Positions 24,155 to 33,985 of a stretch of DNA of 47,972 nt are shown here, piece by piece (the first letter of the stretch is position 1; each line of letters opens with the position of its first letter). Origin of the DNA: a virus. Location of the stretch: IMG/VR virus record IMGVR_UViG_3300024432_000018, positions 1 to 47,972 of that record, one strand, 5' to 3'. A model generated the notes under the pieces. The model was given only the letters and a program-made list of their open reading frames with translations, was not told where the DNA came from and searched no databases. A program made the position numbers and the translations under genes.

Positions 24155-27100
24155 ATGGCATTCGAAGTCGGTGCAATAGTAGGGAAACTCCAATTAAAAA
24201 AAGACCAATGGGATCAGTCTATACGAAAAGTTAAGGATGACCAGAAAAGCCTCAGCGGACTTGTAGTAAGAAACAGCCAGCAGTTCAAGCAAATGGGTAG
24301 AGCCATGACTATAGCAGGCGGTGCTATCGTTGGTGCTGTTGGATTGATGGTTAAGGCTTATGCAGGTTTCGATAAATCAATGACCGAATCACTTGCCATC
24401 ATGGGTGATATTTCTGATGAGATAAGAAAGGAGATGGCAGCCACTGCATTGGAGATGTCAACGAAGACGACCTTTGCTGCCAAGGAATTAGCCAAGGCCT
24501 ATTTTTTCCTGGCATCAGCTGGGATGGATGCAGCCCAATCTATAAAAGCATTGCCTGTTGTGGCGAAGTTCGCCCAAGCCGGAGCATTTGATCTTGCAGT
24601 TGCAACCGATCTTTTGACAGATGCTCAAACTGCAATGGGGCTTTCCTCTAAAAATGCTATAGAGAATCAAGAGAATTTAATAAAAGTTTCCGATATCCTG
24701 GTAAAAGCCAATACTCTTGCAAATGCTTCTGTTCTTCAATTTTCAGAATCTTTAACGAATAGAGCTGCTGCCGCTCTTGTTAATGTAAATAAAAGTATGG
24801 AAGAAGGTGTGGCTGTTCTTGCTGCATTCGCTGATAAAGGTGTCAAGGGTCAAATAGCAGGACAGCGATTAGCCATGATGTTGAATGCTCTTGATGTGGC
24901 AGCTAGGAAAAATAAAAAAGCATGGGATGAAAACGGACTTGCACTTTTTGATGCTCAAGGCGAAATGCGGAAGACAGGAGATATAATCGGTGATTTAGAA
25001 GTCCTATTTGCTGACATGACGACAGAACAGAAATCGGCAACCCTGGCAGCACTTGGATTTAATGTCAGAACAAAAACTTCTATTCTGACATTGATGGGAT
25101 CGTCGGAAAAGATAAAGCAATGGGAAAAGGATTTAAAAAGTGCTGGTGGGACTACAGAAGAGGTTGCTGAAAAGCAGTTGCAGACTCTCAATAATCAATT
25201 TATACTCCTTAAAAATACAATTACAAAGGCAGTGATATCCATAGGTGGAACTTTAGCCCCAGCGATACAAAAGATTGTTATAGATTTTAAAAATATTATA
25301 GGAAAAGTTTCGGAATGGATAAAAGAACATCCTAAGCTTACGGAGATTATCGCAAAATCTGCCCTTGCTGTTGGTGGCTTATTAGCTGTCTTGGGCCCAC
25401 TGATGATGATGCTACCTGGATTGGTCATAATTTTACCCAAAATAGGAGCTGCTTTTTCAGCCCTTCTCGGCCCCCTAGGTCTTGTTATTATCGGCATTGC
25501 AGCAGTCGGAGCCGGCATTAACAAGCTTATAAATATCCATAAGAAAAAATTAGATGAAGAAATGGATATGATGATAAAGGCCTCCAAGGGTGCTGCTGAA
25601 TTCCATGCTTTCCGCCGAGAGCTAATTGATAGAGAAATCGTTACAGTTAAAGAATGGGGAGCCATTTACGAGAAGCATGGCAGAAATTACAAGCGGGTTA
25701 TGAAGGCAATATCGACTCTTGATGAATATGCACATATCAGAAAACAATTAGAAAGGATACAGGAAGAAGAAAAAAAGACTGGCAAAACTACGGAGGATTT
25801 GGGTAAGAAATTTTCGCCGGGATTAACCAAATCTATGATAGATGCTGTTTATAAAAGTGATAAATTAGTTTTGTCTTTAGAAGATATAGGTGGTGTGATA
25901 AAAGAACTGCCTCCTGATATGTCTAAATTTGGGCAAACGAGCAAAGATGTTTTCGATAGTTTAATCCCAGGATTCGGCAAGGTAAAAGAAGTAACGCAAA
26001 GTGTAGGGAAAGAATTCGGTCTTCTTCCTATTACATTTTTTGATAGTGGTAAAAAGATTCTGACAACTAACGATGCAATCAGGGCGGGAATAATAAAAAC
26101 AGGCGAAGAAATAGGTGACAGTTGGGCAGAGATGAACAAAAATATCCAAGCCGAATGGATATCAACTATATCAAAACTTATAACTGAATTCGATTCTTTT
26201 GATAAAATTATAAAGGATACTTTTAATGCTATTTTCAAAATGTTTGCAGATACTGTAGCAAAAATGGTCACTGAATGGATAACAGGGACAATAACCATGA
26301 AACTAGCCATTGAGGGAATCAAAAAGACAATGAAAACCTTCGCTGTTGCTTTCATGGCTTATGTCAGCGTGGGTATTGTTAAACATATTCTTACGGTTTT
26401 TGGAATTTTAGGAGATGAAATTGACGAAATTACACGGCGAGTAAATGAAGGGACAAAAGAAGTTATTCGTCGCACGGATTATTGGGCGGAAGCCATAGAA
26501 GAGCTTACAAAAAAAGTTATCGCCTTTGGTAAAAAAACAGAATTTACAAGAGTAGATCAAGATATCTTGAATAAGTCCTGGGAAAAGACAATAGCATTGG
26601 CCAAAGAATATGGTACAGAAGGCTCAAAAGCATTTGTTGGGGCAATATTAAAAATGAGGGAACTTGGACTTGAGGTAAAGAGTCTAAGTGAATACATAGT
26701 TAATCAACTTGACAAAATTCCAGATGCCTTAACTTCTCTCATAGGCTCATTCGATGAAGTTGGAGGCTCTATTGAGGATACAGGAATTCTTGCCCTTCAT
26801 ACATTCAACGCAATGATAGAGAGCGGAATGTCGTGGACAGAAACTGTCAGCAAGATGAAAGAACCGCTTGCAGCTTTAAGGGATAAATACGAAGAGTTGG
26901 GGATGGAAGCTGATACGGCCTTGGATGAGCTTTTCAAGATAATAGGTGTTACAGAAGAACACGAGAAGCTATTCACGGCGATAGATGCTAATAAGACGAT
27001 ACTCGAAGCACTTGGAAATTCAGGCTGGCTCACACAGGATGCTTTGCAAGCTCTGGCTGGCGATGCCGAACAGTTCTATCAGAATTTAATTGATGCAGGC

Positions 27101-27724
27101 ATAGAAGGGGACACAGCCCTCAGAATGATGGGGCCAACACTTCAGAAAATTCAGGATTATGCAGAAGCTTACAATTTAACACTTGATGAGGGGACTCAAG
27201 CTTTAATTGATCAGGCCACTGAAATTGGGGTAATAAAGGAGGCTCAAGAAGATAGTGCCGAAACCCAAGAGAAGCTTTTTAAAGAACTGGGCGATACAAT
27301 TGAAGATGCCATTAAAGAAGGATTTAAGAAAGCTTTCGATTATGCAAAAGAAGGGGCTCAGGATGCCGCCGTCAATATAGGGGATACCTTATCAAGAATC
27401 CGGCCACTAATTGATATTGGCTTCGATTATAAAATGCCACAATTCAATATCCCTGCTTTTCAGCACGGAGGAGTGATAGAGGCTGGGCCAAGACAGCCGA
27501 CAATGCTAACATTTGGTGAGGGAGCACAGAGAGAGCGTGCGGTTATCTCCCATATAGGCGGAGGCGAGACAGGGGCAGGAGATATTAGAATTGAGGCTAA
27601 TTTTAATGTTGAAGCACTTACCGTCCGCAGCGATGAGGATGTTGAGCGTATTGAAGAGGCTTTCAGAAGAAACGTAGATGGTCTCAGCGAAAAGGTTGCG
27701 GGTCACCTGAGGAGGTTTGGCTAA
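24155..27724 (+). CDS. Tail tape measure protein
   Basis: At 1,189 residues this is the largest gene in the window, placed directly after the chaperones. Residues 1-350 have a TP901-type core, including GRAMTIAGGAIVGAVGLMVKAYAGFDK near the start and AAKELAKAYFFLASAGMDAA. Hydrophobic stretches near residues 405-455 and 728-750 would insert into the host membrane on ejection. The remainder is long helix. A tape of this length implies a tail of roughly 175-180 nm at 0.15 nm per residue. Confidence 0.9.
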   Translation: MAFEVGAIVGKLQLKKDQWDQSIRKVKDDQKSLSGLVVRNSQQFKQMGRAMTIAGGAIVGAVGLMVKAYAGFDKSMTESLAIMGDISDEIRKEMAATALEMSTKTTFAAKELAKAYFFLASAGMDAAQSIKALPVVAKFAQAGAFDLAVATDLLTDAQTAMGLSSKNAIENQENLIKVSDILVKANTLANASVLQFSESLTNRAAAALVNVNKSMEEGVAVLAAFADKGVKGQIAGQRLAMMLNALDVAARKNKKAWDENGLALFDAQGEMRKTGDIIGDLEVLFADMTTEQKSATLAALGFNVRTKTSILTLMGSSEKIKQWEKDLKSAGGTTEEVAEKQLQTLNNQFILLKNTITKAVISIGGTLAPAIQKIVIDFKNIIGKVSEWIKEHPKLTEIIAKSALAVGGLLAVLGPLMMMLPGLVIILPKIGAAFSALLGPLGLVIIGIAAVGAGINKLINIHKKKLDEEMDMMIKASKGAAEFHAFRRELIDREIVTVKEWGAIYEKHGRNYKRVMKAISTLDEYAHIRKQLERIQEEEKKTGKTTEDLGKKFSPGLTKSMIDAVYKSDKLVLSLEDIGGVIKELPPDMSKFGQTSKDVFDSLIPGFGKVKEVTQSVGKEFGLLPITFFDSGKKILTTNDAIRAGIIKTGEEIGDSWAEMNKNIQAEWISTISKLITEFDSFDKIIKDTFNAIFKMFADTVAKMVTEWITGTITMKLAIEGIKKTMKTFAVAFMAYVSVGIVKHILTVFGILGDEIDEITRRVNEGTKEVIRRTDYWAEAIEELTKKVIAFGKKTEFTRVDQDILNKSWEKTIALAKEYGTEGSKAFVGAILKMRELGLEVKSLSEYIVNQLDKIPDALTSLIGSFDEVGGSIEDTGILALHTFNAMIESGMSWTETVSKMKEPLAALRDKYEELGMEADTALDELFKIIGVTEEHEKLFTAIDANKTILEALGNSGWLTQDALQALAGDAEQFYQNLIDAGIEGDTALRMMGPTLQKIQDYAEAYNLTLDEGTQALIDQATEIGVIKEAQEDSAETQEKLFKELGDTIEDAIKEGFKKAFDYAKEGAQDAAVNIGDTLSRIRPLIDIGFDYKMPQFNIPAFQHGGVIEAGPRQPTMLTFGEGAQRERAVISHIGGGETGAGDIRIEANFNVEALTVRSDEDVERIEEAFRRNVDGLSEKVAGHLRRFG

Positions 27725-28533
27725 TGGGTAACTTGGCATATTTTCCATTGACTGATGATTTAATTGATGATGACGATACTGTCATTACTGTTGAAACAGG
27801 CACGATAGTTGCAGACTATCCCCTAACAAAACTTCAGAACATCCCGATGGCAGATACGACTAGGATAACCCCCGCTGGGGGAATAGTGAAATTAGGATTC
27901 GACTTAGGGGGTGGAAATTCGGCAAACCTCAAATTCTGGGCATTCTTAAATCATAATATCGAGAGTGGTAATTGGCTTGTCGCCTCATACACGGACAACA
28001 ATTATAATGTAGTTGTTGAATCCCATTCTGTCCCCCATAGGAATTATGATGCCAAGTTGAGTCATAATTGGGATGCACCTTCGCAATTTTGGGGTGTGAC
28101 CTTCGGTGCCGGATGTAGTTATCCTGGTGCTTTCTGGGAAATGGGAAAGATTCTCAGCGGTCTTGATGTTACGGAATTTTCAAAAGGTGTTAGTCCCGGC
28201 ATAGAGAGAGGATTAGGACATAGGAATATCCATCTTGAGACGGAATTCGGTGTTACCTGGGATTATGCTTTACAGGAAAACATCAACTATCTGGGTATCA
28301 GGTGGGACCCAGATATCAAGGCGACTTTATTAAATGAGATATTGGCTTTCATCAGGCTTACTAAAGGTGGCGCATATCCAGCAGTTATCATTCCGGATAA
28401 GGATGAAGCCGAAGTCTATTATATGAAAAACCAGGATAGGCTCAACTGGTGGGAAGAGATGGCAAGATCAATAATAAGGAATTGCGTTATGAATTTTGCA
28501 GAAATGTCGAGGGGCAAAATTATGTCGGCTTAG
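27724..28533 (+). CDS. Distal tail-like protein
   Basis: A 269-residue beta-rich protein following the tape measure, sharing one base with its stop. The N-terminus (LAYFPLTDDLIDDDDTVITVETG) and later strands resemble distal-tail/tail-tip beta-sandwich proteins. It has no recognised enzymatic motif. Its place before the hub gene supports a distal tail assignment. Confidence 0.55.
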   Translation: MGNLAYFPLTDDLIDDDDTVITVETGTIVADYPLTKLQNIPMADTTRITPAGGIVKLGFDLGGGNSANLKFWAFLNHNIESGNWLVASYTDNNYNVVVESHSVPHRNYDAKLSHNWDAPSQFWGVTFGAGCSYPGAFWEMGKILSGLDVTEFSKGVSPGIERGLGHRNIHLETEFGVTWDYALQENINYLGIRWDPDIKATLLNEILAFIRLTKGGAYPAVIIPDKDEAEVYYMKNQDRLNWWEEMARSIIRNCVMNFAEMSRGKIMSA

Positions 28534-28544
28534 AGGATAGAGAG

Positions 28545-30608
28545 ATGGCTTGGATAGACGAAGCACGTAAACATACCGCAGAACCCGTCGCTGTCGTGGA
28601 GATAGCTTTCACTGTACCAAAGAAATACAGTGTTGACTATATAAGACCTGCTGGCACTACAGCCTATAAGGGCAATATCCTCAAGCTTCCCTATATATCA
28701 AATTCGATAGGCGATCTTGTAAGAACTTTTATCTCCTCAAAGATAGAGATTATATTTGCTGATACTGACAGGGAGTTCAGGAATCTCATAATGACTGAGG
28801 GGATAAAGAACAGAGAAGTGACAGTCAAGCTTCTATTCGTGAACACCACGGTTGCCGCAGGATTGACTATATTCATAGGCAATATCTATAACTGGAACCC
28901 GATGAAGGACATGAAATTTATGATTGAGTGCGAGCAGAAATCAAAGAATCTTAAAAATATCTATCCCAATAAAGTTGTGACCGTAACTGACTATGCTAAT
29001 GTCGATGAATTTGGATTGGGCAAACTGATCCCCGTTCCTTATGGCACGATATCAGCGCTGACATTGTCTGTCGATGGTGCTTTTCCCTGTATTCTTGTCG
29101 ATCCAACGGAAGATGCCGAAGAGCACTTGGCTAGCTTACAAGCCTATATCGAAGAAGTGACTAATGGAGATTTTAGCGAGGGCGATCCTCCAGATGATTG
29201 GACGGCGAGGGCGGGAGCTACATTATCACAAGAAGCAGGTGGCGTGGATGCTGGTGATTGTCTGATGATAACTGGAGATGGCAATGCTAATCCTTGGGCC
29301 TTGGGTAGGGTGGACTTAGTTGCGGGAAGGACTTATAAGTTTTCTTATTATGTTAAAGAAGGAGATGAGGCAACGTTTGCGGCTTATGTATGGCATAATG
29401 GGGAGGGTTATGGAATCCTAGGCCCTGGAGAGGAGGCAACAGGCGCTTGGGTTGAACACACGGTTACATTCAAAGCTACGGCAACAGAAACATCCGATAT
29501 ACACTTAGTTCAAATATGTGATGCTGATGCTGGTACATTCATCTATTTTGATGAAGTTCATGTTTACGAAGTCATAGGAATCGATAAGGTATATATTGAT
29601 AAAGAAGAAAAAACTATCGATACTCATTATACAATCAGTTATCAGATTATAGATAACAAAGTCCATGCGGAAATTCACTGGGAAACTGGTGTAAAACCAA
29701 GATTTGATAACTTGGTTAGCTGTGATATTTCTTTCGGCACAAGGGCTCCCTGTGAAGCATGGAAGCATTTCCTGATTAATTTCTGCGGATATGTGGATGG
29801 AGATTTCGACGCCACCTCTTACGATGCCGCCTATGCGATAGAATATGGCAGGGGCTATACGCTTGATGGCGCTTTTATCACGGGAAAAGAACTTATCGCT
29901 CATGAGGATCAGATTAGAAACGAATTTGAGCTTGATATATGGCGAGATCCGAAAGATGGGCTTATCCATTTCAAGTATATATCTGCACTGCTTCCGATTA
30001 CCGTGCATTATAAAGACTATGTTGATATTCTCAAAGGTTATGAACCGAATACTCGGGTGGAAAAGATCATAAACTATCTGAAATATCTATATAATTATAA
30101 TTATGCTCGTCATAATTTCCATAACCGTCCTTATAGGGAGGATGCCGATAGCCAGACGAAATACGGGGCGACCTATCGCGATCAGCAGAACTTCTACTTT
30201 GTGAGAAGCGCGAGCGTTGCGCTGGATTTGGCTTCGAGGAAACTGCTGAGGCGGAAAGACCCGATTGTCTTTGATAAATTCCCTTTGCCGATTAAGGCTT
30301 TTAATGACAGCCTGGGAGATGTTATAGAGATAACCCATTTTGAGGGTAAGGGGTCGGCTGGTTATGTCAAAAGAGCTTTTCAAATTCGCACTACTCAGGA
30401 TGATCCAAGTAATTTTACCCGCAAGGAGACACTTGAGGATGTAACTAATTACATCGGAAGTGCATTCATTCTGGGGCCTGGCGATATGGCACGTTATACT
30501 TTAGCGACAGCGGAACAGCGGGAAAAATACGGGTTTCTCTGTGGTGACACTGCTCCGAATGTAGACAAATATTCAGACGGAGATCCTGCGAAAAGATTAT
30601 ATGACTAA
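28545..30608 (+). CDS. Tail hub/tip protein with inserted carbohydrate-binding module
   Basis: A 687-residue protein from ATG 28545 (GAGGATAGAG upstream, 11 bases after the previous stop); a longer GTG start at 28449 overlaps the previous gene. It is a tail-hub type protein by position and general fold. Residues about 205-344 contain a separate module beginning VTNGDFSEGDPPDDWTARAG and ending HVYEVIG. Its hallmark is the CBM4/9/22-like sandwich with VAGRTYKFSYYVKEGD and IYFDEVHVYEV. The rest resumes with VYIDKEEKTIDTHYT and the hub end. It probably helps binding of host surface glycans. Confidence 0.65.
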   Translation: MAWIDEARKHTAEPVAVVEIAFTVPKKYSVDYIRPAGTTAYKGNILKLPYISNSIGDLVRTFISSKIEIIFADTDREFRNLIMTEGIKNREVTVKLLFVNTTVAAGLTIFIGNIYNWNPMKDMKFMIECEQKSKNLKNIYPNKVVTVTDYANVDEFGLGKLIPVPYGTISALTLSVDGAFPCILVDPTEDAEEHLASLQAYIEEVTNGDFSEGDPPDDWTARAGATLSQEAGGVDAGDCLMITGDGNANPWALGRVDLVAGRTYKFSYYVKEGDEATFAAYVWHNGEGYGILGPGEEATGAWVEHTVTFKATATETSDIHLVQICDADAGTFIYFDEVHVYEVIGIDKVYIDKEEKTIDTHYTISYQIIDNKVHAEIHWETGVKPRFDNLVSCDISFGTRAPCEAWKHFLINFCGYVDGDFDATSYDAAYAIEYGRGYTLDGAFITGKELIAHEDQIRNEFELDIWRDPKDGLIHFKYISALLPITVHYKDYVDILKGYEPNTRVEKIINYLKYLYNYNYARHNFHNRPYREDADSQTKYGATYRDQQNFYFVRSASVALDLASRKLLRRKDPIVFDKFPLPIKAFNDSLGDVIEITHFEGKGSAGYVKRAFQIRTTQDDPSNFTRKETLEDVTNYIGSAFILGPGDMARYTLATAEQREKYGFLCGDTAPNVDKYSDGDPAKRLYD

Positions 30609-30625
30609 AATAATGGAGACTTAAG

Positions 30626-31375
30626 ATGACAATATTAGGTGGCGAAGATGCTGACCATTTAGTTGAATTTCCCCATACAATCTACAATAAGATTAAGAAC
30701 CATTGGTATGGAAATGTTGCGCCTGCTTCTCCAGTAAATGGAATGATTTGGGTCAAGGATGATGGGGTTGCCTCTGTTTACTTTGGTGGCTGGGTTGAAA
30801 TAGGAGGAGTAGGAGATGTCACAGCAGCAGCCAACTTGACTGATCTTGCCATAGTGAGGGGAGATGGCGGAGCAAAGGGCGTGAAGACTAGCACAGCATT
30901 GATTTCCGATGCTGGTGAGATGACGAATCCTTCTCAACCCGCCTTCCTTGCTTATAATTCAGTTGCAGATGCTAATGAAACAGGAGATGGCACTTTTTAT
31001 ACAGTTGAGTTTGATACAGAAGTATATGACCAGGGTGGGGATTTTGCAGCCAATGTGTTCACCGCTCCAGTTGATGGGCGATATCCGTTTACTGCTCATG
31101 TTTTAATGGATGGTTTGGATAACGATACTTATGAATTTGTAAAAATTGTTCTCGTTACATCAAATAGGTCTTATCATGTAAATTATGATTCTGGTTTAAT
31201 TGCCAGTTGCTATGGTGGGACTATGAGAAGTGTTCAGATATCTGTTATTGCTGATATGGATGCGGATGATACAGCATTTATTCAAGTATATGTAGAGGGC
31301 GGAGCGAAACAAGTAAATATCTGGGGACATGCCGCTATGGTGGCTACTTATTTTTCAGGAGCATTACTTTGTTAA
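30626..31375 (+). CDS. Fibre with shared anchor and C1q-like jelly-roll
   Basis: A 249-residue protein. The N-terminus (EFPHTIYNKIKNHWYGN) matches that of the 31689 gene, so the pair share an attachment domain. The C-terminal 140 residues resemble a C1q/TNF-type jelly-roll: FTAPVDGRYPFTAHVLMDG, then strands to GHAAMVATYFSGALL. Such trimers sit at receptor-binding tips. AATAATGGAGAC precedes the ATG. Confidence 0.7.
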   Translation: MTILGGEDADHLVEFPHTIYNKIKNHWYGNVAPASPVNGMIWVKDDGVASVYFGGWVEIGGVGDVTAAANLTDLAIVRGDGGAKGVKTSTALISDAGEMTNPSQPAFLAYNSVADANETGDGTFYTVEFDTEVYDQGGDFAANVFTAPVDGRYPFTAHVLMDGLDNDTYEFVKIVLVTSNRSYHVNYDSGLIASCYGGTMRSVQISVIADMDADDTAFIQVYVEGGAKQVNIWGHAAMVATYFSGALLC

Positions 31376-31399
31376 GCATCGGAGTATAAGGAGAATTGA

Positions 31400-31687
31400 A
31401 TGAAGATAAAAATTGACGGAGAATTAATTTACGAATCATCTAAAACTGATGATTTATGTGCCGACAATGATTTATTGGATAAGAAAGAATGGCTCAAAAA
31501 TGCCTGGATCGGTAAGGTTAACAAATGCAAGAAGCGACTCATTCGGGAGTGGCAATCAAAATTAATGAATGATCCAGGCGTGGATACTATTCCTGCGAAT
31601 GAAGAAGATTTTATTAAATTAGTTACTTCTCGACCTGATTATAAAAATCGGGTGAAAAGAGAAAAAGAGGCATTAAAGGAGGCTTAA
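31400..31687 (+). CDS. Hypothetical protein between fibre genes, 95 aa
   Basis: A mainly helical, charged protein (DLLDKKEWLKNAWIGKVNKCKKR). AAGGAGAATTGA precedes the ATG. Small helical genes between fibres often encode fibre-assembly chaperones, which is the best guess here. No family is recognised. Confidence 0.5.
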   Translation: MKIKIDGELIYESSKTDDLCADNDLLDKKEWLKNAWIGKVNKCKKRLIREWQSKLMNDPGVDTIPANEEDFIKLVTSRPDYKNRVKREKEALKEA

Positions 31688-31688
31688 A

Positions 31689-32591
31689 ATGGCATTAATA
31701 GACGGCGACCAAGCTGTATTAGACGACCCTTTTCCTTATACAATCTATAATGAGATAAAGAACCACTGGAGAGATGCGGACGCTCCAGGTAATATCCAGC
31801 CTGGAATGATATGGTCAGATTCGGATGATGATAAGCTCTATCATCACGGTGCTGCCGATGAGGAGATTCTTCAGCTTACCCGAAGCAGTGATGTTAAACC
31901 CCAATTTGCAGGCTTGTGGATTAACGAGACTTCAAATGTCGAAATGACTTGGGGAATCACGATGAATCAACTTGATGAAGACGATGAAATCCTCGCTCTC
32001 AAATCAAGCGATGTAGATCATGGAATTACTAATTGGGCTGAAACAGATACTTACGGAAGTTTTAAAAAGTATAGTGGAAATAGTGGTGGGTTATGGATAA
32101 TGGGTTTTACCGAAGTAGACGTTGCAATAGTATTAGGCGGAGATGTAACTACCGACAATACAGATAAGGATGGTACAGCAAAAGCACCGGTAATGATAAA
32201 TGCCTCAAAGAAAAGTGGTACAGGTCATGATGTTATGGGTGTGGATGCAAATTTATTTGTTATTCGAGAATATGTTAATGCTAGATTCATTTTCGATAAG
32301 GACGGAGACATGTTTTATGATGGGGCGGCACCGGCTAATTATGATAAGTTTAATGATCCTGTAGCCTGTCATGATTTAGCAAGGCACCTATACAATATAA
32401 GAAAACCCATAGATGAACAATTGACCGATTTTATTGAATACAACTGGCAAGACCTCGTAACGATGGGGGTTATATCAAATGGTGGTTTCGTCTCGACTAA
32501 AAACATGACTACTCTGATTCTCGGGGCAATAAGCCAACTTTACAAAGAGAATCAGATGTTGAATAATAAATTAAAACAACTGGAGAATTGA
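31689..32591 (+). CDS. Fibre protein with shared N-terminal anchor
   Basis: A 300-residue protein whose residues 1-60 match the start of the 30626 gene (PYTIYNEIKNHWRDA...GMIWS). The middle is a beta-rich domain, and the end has a helical segment (TKNMTTLILGAISQLYKENQMLNNKLKQLEN) that could be a trimerising coiled coil or chaperone-like tail. It is the last fibre before a small gene and the leftward pair. Confidence 0.65.
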   Translation: MALIDGDQAVLDDPFPYTIYNEIKNHWRDADAPGNIQPGMIWSDSDDDKLYHHGAADEEILQLTRSSDVKPQFAGLWINETSNVEMTWGITMNQLDEDDEILALKSSDVDHGITNWAETDTYGSFKKYSGNSGGLWIMGFTEVDVAIVLGGDVTTDNTDKDGTAKAPVMINASKKSGTGHDVMGVDANLFVIREYVNARFIFDKDGDMFYDGAAPANYDKFNDPVACHDLARHLYNIRKPIDEQLTDFIEYNWQDLVTMGVISNGGFVSTKNMTTLILGAISQLYKENQMLNNKLKQLEN

Positions 32592-32603
32592 TAAGGAGGC
32601 TTT

Positions 32604-33017
32604 ATGAAGATTGATGTAAATTACAAATTTTTGAACATCAGGGGAAAAGTCCAAAGGGAATCAGAATTTGAGAAGGATGAGAATGATTTGCCAATTAGGG
32701 ACAAATTCGGCAATCTTATCCCCAAGCTCGGGCCTCCATTCACCCTAAGAAGTGCCTGCCTTAATGTCCTTGTCAATCCCCCAGTAGATAGTGATGGCAG
32801 AACAGGGAGACCGACAGAACAGAGTGCAGAACATAATATCATGCTGGCTGAGTTGGCAAGGGAAATTTACAAATCGAATGGATTGATTGATTTATCGGCT
32901 GATGACGTGAAACTCTTGAAGGACTATATAAACAAAAGATACAATCAGAATCCTCTGATAATCACTCAAGCTTATGAGATTCTTGACCCGACAGACGCAG
33001 AAAAGAAAAAGAAATAA
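32604..33017 (+). CDS. Hypothetical tail-region protein, 137 aa
   Basis: A basic protein with the segment KYKFLNIRGKV-like start and a DLSADDVKLLKDYINKRYNQNP C-terminal helix. AAGGAGGCTTT precedes the ATG. It is the last rightward gene before the convergent pair at 33031-33738. I do not recognise its function. Confidence 0.5.
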   Translation: MKIDVNYKFLNIRGKVQRESEFEKDENDLPIRDKFGNLIPKLGPPFTLRSACLNVLVNPPVDSDGRTGRPTEQSAEHNIMLAELAREIYKSNGLIDLSADDVKLLKDYINKRYNQNPLIITQAYEILDPTDAEKKKK

Positions 33018-33030
33018 TCTTAATCTATCT

Positions 33031-33387
33031 TTAAGGTCTCATCAATGTTTTAATATTTCGATAAACAACATAACCTTTTATTACGGTCAAACCTACAATA
33101 ACTATCCAACCTAATTTCTTATCTCTCTTATAAATATAATCAGAGAGCTTGATAATAGTGATATTCAAAACAGTATGGATTGCTATGGTCAACGGCGGAT
33201 TCTTTATATACCATTGAGCCAATGGGTTCGCTTCAGAATAACCATGCTTAATCCCGTATAGAGTTATACTGACATCAACATAATCTAGTGTCACATAGCT
33301 TAATTGAAAAGCATTGAACGTCTTGTCTTCAGCGAAAAGCCCAGAGGCTAAAAACAATAACAGAATGAAGATAAGAAGTTTTTTCAT
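33031..33387 (-). CDS. Membrane protein with signal peptide, leftward
   Basis: A 118-residue protein read from the opposite strand. Residues 1-19 form a signal peptide (KKLLIFILLLFLASGLFA, then ED). Three hydrophobic segments follow near residues 65-80, 90-100 and 100-112, resembling small DUF5658-like membrane proteins. It is one of only two genes on the minus strand, suggesting a moron with its own control. It might change host membrane properties or block superinfection, but that is only inference. Confidence 0.6.
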   Translation of the reverse strand: MKKLLIFILLLFLASGLFAEDKTFNAFQLSYVTLDYVDVSITLYGIKHGYSEANPLAQWYIKNPPLTIAIHTVLNITIIKLSDYIYKRDKKLGWIVIVGLTVIKGYVVYRNIKTLMRP

Positions 33388-33396
33388 TTGATTCTC

Positions 33397-33738
33397 TTAT
33401 GATAATTTGTATGTAGCTCCTTTAAGTCCCAATTTCCTTATCTCTTTGCGGATTAGGATATCAGCCTTAATCTTTGAATCTGCTTCTACGCTAACTTCTG
33501 CAACTTTAGTGCCGAGTGACGATTTAATAGTAGCTCTGAATTTGATTTTGATGTCTGGCTCTGGTTTAGGTTTAGTTGATCTTAGAACCGATGCTATATA
33601 ATTACTCGGATGTCTTTTCTCAACACGATCAGGTGGATAGAAATCATGGCCAATGAGCTTAATTAGTCGTCCATGTAGCTCATCTTCAATCCAGATAAGT
33701 TCCCTCATATCACCATATGTGATTATACCTGCGGGCAT
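33397..33738 (-). CDS. Hypothetical leftward protein
   Basis: A 113-residue protein from the ATG at 33738, which has GGGAG five bases upstream on the minus strand. The reading frame is open up to TTG 33945, so a longer product of up to 182 residues cannot be excluded, although no better ribosome site is visible further upstream. The sequence has strands and a C-terminal block IKIKFRATIKSSLGTKVAEV. It lies ten bases from the membrane-protein gene and is probably in the same operon. Confidence 0.5.
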   Translation of the reverse strand: MPAGIITYGDMRELIWIEDELHGRLIKLIGHDFYPPDRVEKRHPSNYIASVLRSTKPKPEPDIKIKFRATIKSSLGTKVAEVSVEADSKIKADILIRKEIRKLGLKGATYKLS

Positions 33739-33954
33739 CTTGTCTCCCTTTTTTATCAGCCAACAATAGCGAGTATTCAATACCCCAGCATTGACTGTTC
33801 CAATTTCTCTTTTTGTCAGATTCTCTTTCATAGCAATACTAATATAGGTTATATGACCATACATTGTAATAGTCTTTGGAGATGAAATTATCTCATCTGA
33901 AAGGATTAGACATTCTAGGGGGAGAAAATAGTTTGTGAATGGCAAAGAAAAAGC

Positions 33955-33984
33955 TTGACAAAGGCTTTTCTAGTGCGTTATAAT
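33955..33984 (+). promoter_or_regulatory. Strong sigma70-type promoter for the rightward early genes
   Basis: TTGACA (33955-33960), 18-base spacer, TATAAT (33979-33984): both boxes are perfect consensus. The predicted transcript start is near 33991, 52 bases before the first gene ATG. No other strong promoter lies between the divergent leftward genes and this early region. Confidence 0.85.
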
Positions 33985-33985
33985 T

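Noticed and set aside
28449-28544. Longer reading of the tail hub from GTG 28449.
   Set aside because: It overlaps the previous gene by 85 bases in another frame; ATG 28545 has a ribosome site and follows the stop by 11 bases.
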